Shown piece by piece: positions 53,694 through 60,116 of a stretch of 60,116 bases of DNA (position 1 is the first letter of the stretch; every line of letters starts with the position of its first letter). The notes beneath the pieces are model-generated. The model saw nothing but the letters and a program-made list of their open reading frames with translations. It was not told the DNA's origin and did no database searches. The translations under genes were made by a program, and so were the position numbers. This DNA is from Nemertoderma westbladi (taxonomy: Eukaryota > Xenacoelomorpha > Nemertodermatida > Nemertodermatidae), in the NCBI GenBank assembly GCA_032718475.1, contig JAUCBJ010008849.1:1-60116 (forward strand), written 5' to 3'.

Positions 53694-55590
53694 TGCGAAC
53701 TGCGAAATCATAAATCAGGGGTCTCATAGTAGTTTTCGAGTACTTTTGAAAAAACCGAAAAACATTATCTTTTATGAACAGGAAGCTGATCTCGAGAACC
53801 GGTTGTCCGATTGAGCCAATTTTTTTTAAATCGACTCAGGGCGGTGCTCTGAACGTATCTTACAGTAATTGTTTAATCCCAAAGCTTAGTTATAATTTTA
53901 CAATCGCAATCATTCTACAATCTTTGCGCAATCATGATCTTCTGTTTAGATCAGGAAGACTTCAATTTTCCTTTTCAAAAAAGTTGCTACTCCCACTAAA
54001 TTGATGATTGCTTATTGTTCGTTTTCGCTTAGTTGCTGAGATCTTCTCTGCACTGGACTGCATTTTTCCAAGATACTATAATTCCCTTTTCGAGAGACTA
54101 GGTTCCATGGCCAGCCACGGTTTCGGTGTTCTTCGAACAAAGAACCTAATCGGTTGGGGCCCATAACTTCTAGTAATGTATGAGCAATTGGGCATGGGTA
54201 GTAGATACTGTAAAGTTATATTCAAAATTCCCGCTGCATTTTACAACTTCCAATAATAATTGTTTATTTACATAAATTTATGGTCGACCATAAATTAATA
54301 AATGGTCGACCATAAATAATTATTTAATTTTTTTTAACTGGCACAATTCCACCACCATACATTTCTCTACTTTCAATTAAAAGATAAAGCGCATTGTAGC
54401 CCATGGAGCCGTTCATGCATAAAATCAACTTTCTAAAATGCACTAGATCTATATTATATATCTCACTTGACTGTTGAAATCAGGCATTTCCAGCATTCGC
54501 AAAATGACAATAGTTAAAATATGTGTGATCAGGAACTAAAACTGCTTTATATAGAAGCTATTTCAAAATATTATGATTTATTTATATAGTTCATTTAGCC
54601 CCAGAATGCTAGCGTACCAGTATGTTTCGATATAGTTGTCAGTTGAAGGTTGAATCTCAAAATTACTTTTTCACCAGTGCCTATTATATGCGGCTACATG
54701 TAGCCTGATGGTTACTGTGGGTGGTCATTGGGTGATTATTGCTTTACTAGTTTGAACGACATGAGTGGTTGGCTCAGCTCCCGACGGATGTTATTGATTG
54801 ATGTTAGAATTAGTTTTCTTAATACTTAAGGGTGTACAGACGGCTGTTTGGGTCCAGGTTTTGGTCTAGGGAGTCAGGCAGACGAAAAGTCAATATAATT
54901 TCTTTGTTCTGATTTAATGTTACAATGGGCTGCTTATATCACGCCATCTCCTTTCCCTCGGGCTATATTGGATTTTGGGCTTGCTGTAAGTGAGCCTGGT
55001 GTTTGTTCTGGCCAATATTGGTAAATTGGCCCCCATCCAACTTTGTAATGGGAGCGCATAGCAGATTAAACCCGCTAACAGTTTGGTAGTCTTACTGTAT
55101 ATTATATACCATATGCCCACTGCACTACTGAATTTCCTTCCTCGTTTTCCTTCTTGCCGTTTGTTTTAAATTGTAATTAAACTTCTGCCATATTGGAGGT
55201 TCAATTGCAGTATTTTGTACTTCAAAATATTTCAATTTTAAGTAAGATGTAACCTAGAACCCGGCACTTTTGGCAATATATATATATATATTTCTTATTT
55301 TTTAATAACCCCAATAGATTCGTATTCATATATTATTCGTAATTTGTATGATTTACCCTAAACTTGCCATGAAGTATTTATAACAAAAAATAATGATTTT
55401 TTATTTAATATTTTGATTATTTGTCATTTTACTGCTCATTGTGGCAATCCTTTTGTCAAACTGCTGTCTGGTATTTTCATAGGCATGTATATTTAATACC
55501 ATATAATTATTGTCCCACATTAATGAGTCTGGTCTTAATTGAGTGATTCCTATATTCTGTACAGTAGCTAGTTAATAATATCTCCCATAA

Positions 55591-55781
55591 TTAGCCGATA
55601 GTACCAAAGATAACCTGGTAGAGAGGTTCTTCACCATCAGCAACGCATTCACAAATAGGACAACCGTCAGCGTTTTCCTTCCAACCAAACTTACAATCCA
55701 CTTTGCATTCAGCAGCTACAAATGTTGAGTTGTCACAGTTATGATTCACAACTGCTTCCAGTTGGTGATGTAATTGATTTT
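55591..55781 (-). CDS. Antistasin-like domain exon, copy 2
   Basis: The same protein as copy 1, with only silent or noncoding changes seen. It is carried by the second unit of the 4.32-kb array. If the array is real, the gene would gain one extra inhibitor domain per unit. Confidence 0.65.
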
Positions 55782-56936
55782 CTGCAGTGAAATAAAATAT
55801 TTTGTTCAAACTCCACTTCAATGACTTACTTAATTTACAATTTAAATTGAGAGGATGTCTTACTTAAATTTCAGTAGATACTAATATATAACTGGCACAA
55901 GAGAGCATTCCACAGGTAAATGGTAGGTAACCAATATATAGTCAAACCACTGCGGGGAAATGACTTGAGGCAAAATTGCGATAGAGAACATAATATAGTG
56001 TTGTTAAGAATACCACACCAAGGTTCATGATATCCCAAGTAGACTATGCTGCAGCCATCAATATTATCACCTTATTTGAACCACTGGACAGAGATTACTG
56101 TACTAGATCATGCATTCCAGCATATTATCAATTGATAATATGCTGAGTATCAGAAAATCGTATATATAGTGTATAGGCAAAAGCACCCAACTAAATGTAT
56201 CTAATGATGGAACCAAGAGTAGTCTTGTGAAGCCCATTTAAAATGTCTTGAGGTGTAAAGATTGGAAATGACAGGAGGGATCCCTGATTTAAACCTTTAA
56301 GATTCCAATAATATCTTCTGGTGTTTTCAAACTTCAAAAATATGGTGGTGCATTGAAATTAGAGTAATAAAGTTCATAAAATGTGTGGGTTCACTCAGTG
56401 TGGCAATAGTTTTACGAAAAGGGTAGTGTAATCAATATGACTCAATATCCATTTGGCATATGTATGTGAACCCCTTGATACATTGTACTAAATTGTTTTG
56501 AGGATTGCGGAAGTCACTGTATCTGACCCATATTTATTTTTTGTAATCGGTTTTGGTCATATGCGAATTGCAGTCAGTGAGGTTGTTGGTTATTATGGTC
56601 TGCTCAGAGTACTATGCCACAAATGATGTTCCCCATAATGAAATTTGATTCAATTAGGAGGTCTTTGTAATATTCTGCTTTGCCACCCCTGAAGGAAGTA
56701 AGTTGCATTGAACAATGAACATTTAACATATCAAAAGTGTCACTTGCTGCAAGATTAAGATTACATATCCAGATATTAAATAATTTACCTAGATCAAATG
56801 GATCATATCTATTAGTTCTTGGACCGTGAAGGTGTAGAGGACCCCCATTGGTAGCAGACAGTATAAGAGGAATTGAACAATCATTAAGGGTGAATCCATA
56901 GAGGTAAGATGATGGAAATCCTAAGAGCTTATGGAA

Positions 56937-57559
56937 TATGTATGTATGTATGTATGATCTTTATTAAGTCCAGGGCTATTAGCCCCCAGCCGCAAGCGAC
57001 TTATTGGACTTCCATCAACAATCCTTCAACTGCACTGCACAAACTGACCTGACTGACAACAATAAATAACAAGAGAAATACTTAATTAATAAGTGAAAAC
57101 AAACCAATTTCTAGCAAAGCGAATAGTACAATCAATTCAAAAATATATTTTACACAAATTGAAAAATAACTAAATACCTCCATGTCCATATATTAATTAA
57201 CCTAATTAATTAACAACTAGTAGGGCATCATTTCTTTTACTCCAAAGATTAAACACCTCCTTAGCTAACGATATTTGAGATTGTGCCATTAGTGTATTTA
57301 ATTGATCTATGTCTGAAAGAGCACAAATCCGTAACAAATTATTTCTAGCACCATCAAGACTTTCACAGTGAAAAGGAAAATGGAATTCTGATTCAATAGG
57401 ATTACTAACATTAACAGTAGCACTACAACACAGTTTACAAAAACGCTCCTCCGCAGGTGTTCCACTAAAACGTCCAGTTTCAATGGCTAATGGTAGAACC
57501 CCCAGTCTAAACTGTGCAAAGCGCAGTTTAGCATTGGTATAGGTATTGGTATTTAGCAT
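56937..57559 (-). pseudogene. 5'-truncated LINE C-terminus, copy 2
   Basis: An identical copy in the second array unit, so the array arose after this LINE inserted. Confidence 0.85.
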
Positions 57560-57566
57560 AGCTTAA

Positions 57567-58013
57567 TTGATTAATAAGCATACCTACTGTAGAAACATGG
57601 ATCGGATTCATATCAATGGGCGTAACCCCATAATTAATGTAATAAGCAATACGGGACGACGAGGCCGTATGAATCGCCGCGGACGCCGAGGACGTCAATA
57701 CAACCCTTATGTTGTACTCTCAGACATCCGTGACGCTGTTGTACCCGACCCTGCTAGTCATTCCACTATTCCGCCTAGCCATTCCACCATTCAACCTAGC
57801 CATTCCACCATTCAACCTAGCCATTCCACCACTCCACCTAGTCATTCCACCATTCCAGCCACTGACGGCGCCATCAAAGAAGTTGGACGACGCCAAGGAG
57901 AACAAGAAACTCAAAACGCAGACATGGAAAAACAAAAACCGAGTGGGCCAAACAGCGCAGTACAATTTGATGTTCGAATGTTGACAGAGTTTTGGGAGAA
58001 GGAAGGCACCTAA
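57567..58013 (+). CDS. Hypothetical 148-codon ORF with heptapeptide repeats, copy 2
   Basis: The identical second copy in the next array unit. No difference from the first is visible at either DNA or protein level, so it gives no information on selection. Confidence 0.35.
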   Translation: MINKHTYCRNMDRIHINGRNPIINVISNTGRRGRMNRRGRRGRQYNPYVVLSDIRDAVVPDPASHSTIPPSHSTIQPSHSTIQPSHSTTPPSHSTIPATDGAIKEVGRRQGEQETQNADMEKQKPSGPNSAVQFDVRMLTEFWEKEGT

Positions 58014-59910
58014 TGCGAACTGCGAAATCATAAATCAGGGGTCTCATAGTAGTTTTCGAGTACTTTTGAAAAAACCGAAAAACATTATCTTTTATGAACA
58101 GGAAGCTGATCTCGAGAACCGGTTGTCCGATTGAGCCAATTTTTTTTAAATCGACTCAGGGCGGTGCTCTGAACGTATCTTACAGTAATTGTTTAATCCC
58201 AAAGCTTAGTTATAATTTTACAATCGCAATCATTCTACAATCTTTGCGCAATCATGATCTTCTGTTTAGATCAGGAAGACTTCAATTTTCCTTTTCAAAA
58301 AAGTTGCGACTCCCACTAAATTGATGATTGCTTATTGTTCGTTTTCGCTTAGTTGCTGAGATCTTCTCTGCACTGGACTGCATTTTTCCAAGATACTATA
58401 ATTCCCTTTTCGAGAGACTAGGTTCCATGGCCAGCCACGGTTTCGGTGTTCTTCGAACAAAGAACCTAATCGGTTGGGGCCCATAACTTCTAGTAATGTA
58501 TGAGCAATTGGGCATGGGTAGTAGATACTGTAAAGTTATATTCAAAATTCCCGCTGCATTTTACAACTTCCAATAATAATTGTTTATTTACATAAATTTA
58601 TGGTCGACCATAAATTAATAAATGGTCGACCATAAATAATTATTTAATTTTTTTTAACTGGCACAATTCCACCACCATACATTTCTCTACTTTCAATTAA
58701 AAGATAAAGCGCATTGTAGCCCATGGAGCCGTTCATGCATAAAATCAACTTTCTAAAATGCACTAGATCTATATTATATATCTCACTTGACTGTTGAAAT
58801 CAGGCATTTCCAGCATTCGCAAAATGACAATAGTTAAAATATGTGTGATCAGGAACTAAAACTGCTTTATATAGAAGCTATTTCAAAATATTATGATTTA
58901 TTTATATAGTTCATTTAGCCCCAGAATGCTAGCGTACCAGTATGTTTCGATATAGTTGTCAGTTGAAGGTTGAATCTCAAAATTACTTTTTCACCAGTGC
59001 CTATTATATGCGGCTACATGTAGCCTGATGGTTACTGTGGGTGGTCATTGGGTGATTATTGCTTTACTAGTTTGAACGACATGAGTGGTTGGCTCAGCTC
59101 CCGACGGATGTTATTGATTGATGTTAGAATTAGTTTTCTTAATACTTAAGGGTGTACAGACGGCTGTTTGGGTCCAGGTTTTGGTCTAGGGAGTCAGGCA
59201 GACGAAAAGTCAATATAATTTCTTTGTTCTGATTTAATGTTACAATGGGCTGCTTATATCACGCCATCTCCTTTCCCTCGGGCTATATTGGATTTTGGGC
59301 TTGCTGTAAGTGAGCCTGGTGTTTGTTCTGGCCAATATTGGTAAATTGGCCCCCATCCAACTTTGTAATGGGAGCGCATAGCAGATTAAACCCGCTAACA
59401 GTTTGGTAGTCTTACTGTATATTATATACCATATGCCCACTGCACTACTGAATTTCCTTCCTCGTTTTCCTTCTTGCCGTTTGTTTTAAATTGTAATTAA
59501 ACTTCTGCCATATTGGAGGTTCAATTGCAGTATTTTGTACTTCAAAATATTTCAATTTTAAGTAAGATGTAACCTAGAACCCGGCACTTTTGGCAATATA
59601 TATATATATATTTCTTATTTTTTAATAACCCCAATAGATTCGTATTCATATATTATTCGTAATTTGTATGATTTACCCTAAACTTGCCATGAAGTATTTA
59701 TAACAAAAAATAATGATTTTTTATTTAATATTTTGATTATTTGTCATTTTACTGCTCATTGTGGCAATCCTTTTGTCAAACTGCTGTCTGGTATTTTCAT
59801 AGGCATGTATATTTAATACCATATAATTATTGTCCCACATTAATGAGTCTGGTCTTAATTGAGTGATTCCTATATTCTGTACAGTAGCTAGTTAATAATA
59901 TCTCCCATAA

Positions 59911-60101
59911 TTAGCCGATAGTACCAAAGATAACCTGGTAGAGAGGTTCTTCACCATCAGCAACGCATTCACAAATAGGACAACCGTCAGCGTTTTCCTT
60001 CCAACCAAACTTACAATCCACTTTGCATTCAGCAGCTACAAATGTTGAGTTGTCACAGTTATGATTCACAACTGCTTCCAGTTGGTGATGTAATTGATTT
60101 T
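59911..60101 (-). CDS. Antistasin-like domain exon, copy 3
   Basis: The third copy, complete through its acceptor just before the window end. It shows the same cysteine pattern. Confidence 0.62.
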
Positions 60102-60116
60102 CTGCAGTGAAATAAA

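Larger units (their letters stand above)
49360..60116. repeat. 4.32-kb tandem array, two full units and a partial third
   Basis: Units start at about 49,362, 53,711 and 58,031; the last is cut by the window end. Units two and three are 4,320 bp apart and I see one substitution in ~2.1 kb. Unit one differs from unit two by many substitutions and indels over 49,362-51,556 (for example an extra ~20 bp near 50,655), but shows none over 51,557-53,710. Confidence 0.95.

Overview
This window is nuclear DNA from a multicellular animal, most likely a marine-type invertebrate; I cannot name the species. The evidence is a split astacin-family metalloprotease gene with canonical GT-AG introns, antistasin-type domain exons, several classes of non-LTR retrotransposon, a BEL/Pao-type LTR retroelement, and long satellite arrays. 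Nothing bacterial or plasmid-like is present.

Layout. 1-1,090 is a ~20-bp GC-rich minisatellite. 1,190-1,990 is a 100-bp tandem repeat with a 300-bp higher-order period. 4,225-4,692 (-) is a broken Ty3/Gypsy RNase H fragment. 4,796-7,474 (+) is a nearly complete APE-type LINE ORF2, followed by a ~163-bp tandem repeat. 9,170-13,160 is a satellite of ~145-bp monomers, each carrying a CTCF-like box. 13,261-14,578 is a decayed LINE.

The host gene lies on the minus strand. Four astacin exons can be placed at 45,368-45,484 (propeptide), 44,229-44,411, 18,750-18,925 (zinc-binding motif) and 14,959-15,169 (Met-turn and stop). Their phases match, and all four conserved astacin cysteines are kept. The signal-peptide exon was not found. 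The 25.3-kb intron between exons 2 and 3 has filled with transposons.

The centrepiece is inside that intron: a 20.8-kb LTR retroelement (21,664-42,496, minus strand) inserted into an older RTE-type LINE with a 4-5 bp target duplication. Removing it restores the LINE reading frame. Its ~1.88-kb LTRs are about 99.6% identical, so the insertion is young. Reading along the minus strand it has: 5' LTR, a leader with three hairpins, ORF1 (679 aa, coiled coil), internal repeat B, gag-protease (771 codons), pol (1,452 aa, BEL/Pao type), ORF4a/ORF4b (591 + 562 aa in one frame split by a single TAA; three zinc knuckles), internal repeat A, an AT-rich tail, and the 3' LTR. A 16-bp sequence recurs ten times through the element, always in the same orientation, in coding and noncoding parts, and is read in two different frames. 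The size, the extra ORFs, the internal long repeats and the dispersed motif are not features of ordinary BEL/Pao elements, and this is my candidate for an undescribed system.

Right of the astacin exons are another LINE (45,600-48,235, -) and a 4.32-kb tandem array (49,360 to the window end). Each array unit carries an antistasin-like exon, a LINE 3' end and a 148-codon ORF with heptapeptide repeats. Parts of the array are identical between copies, so it is either very recent or an assembly artefact.
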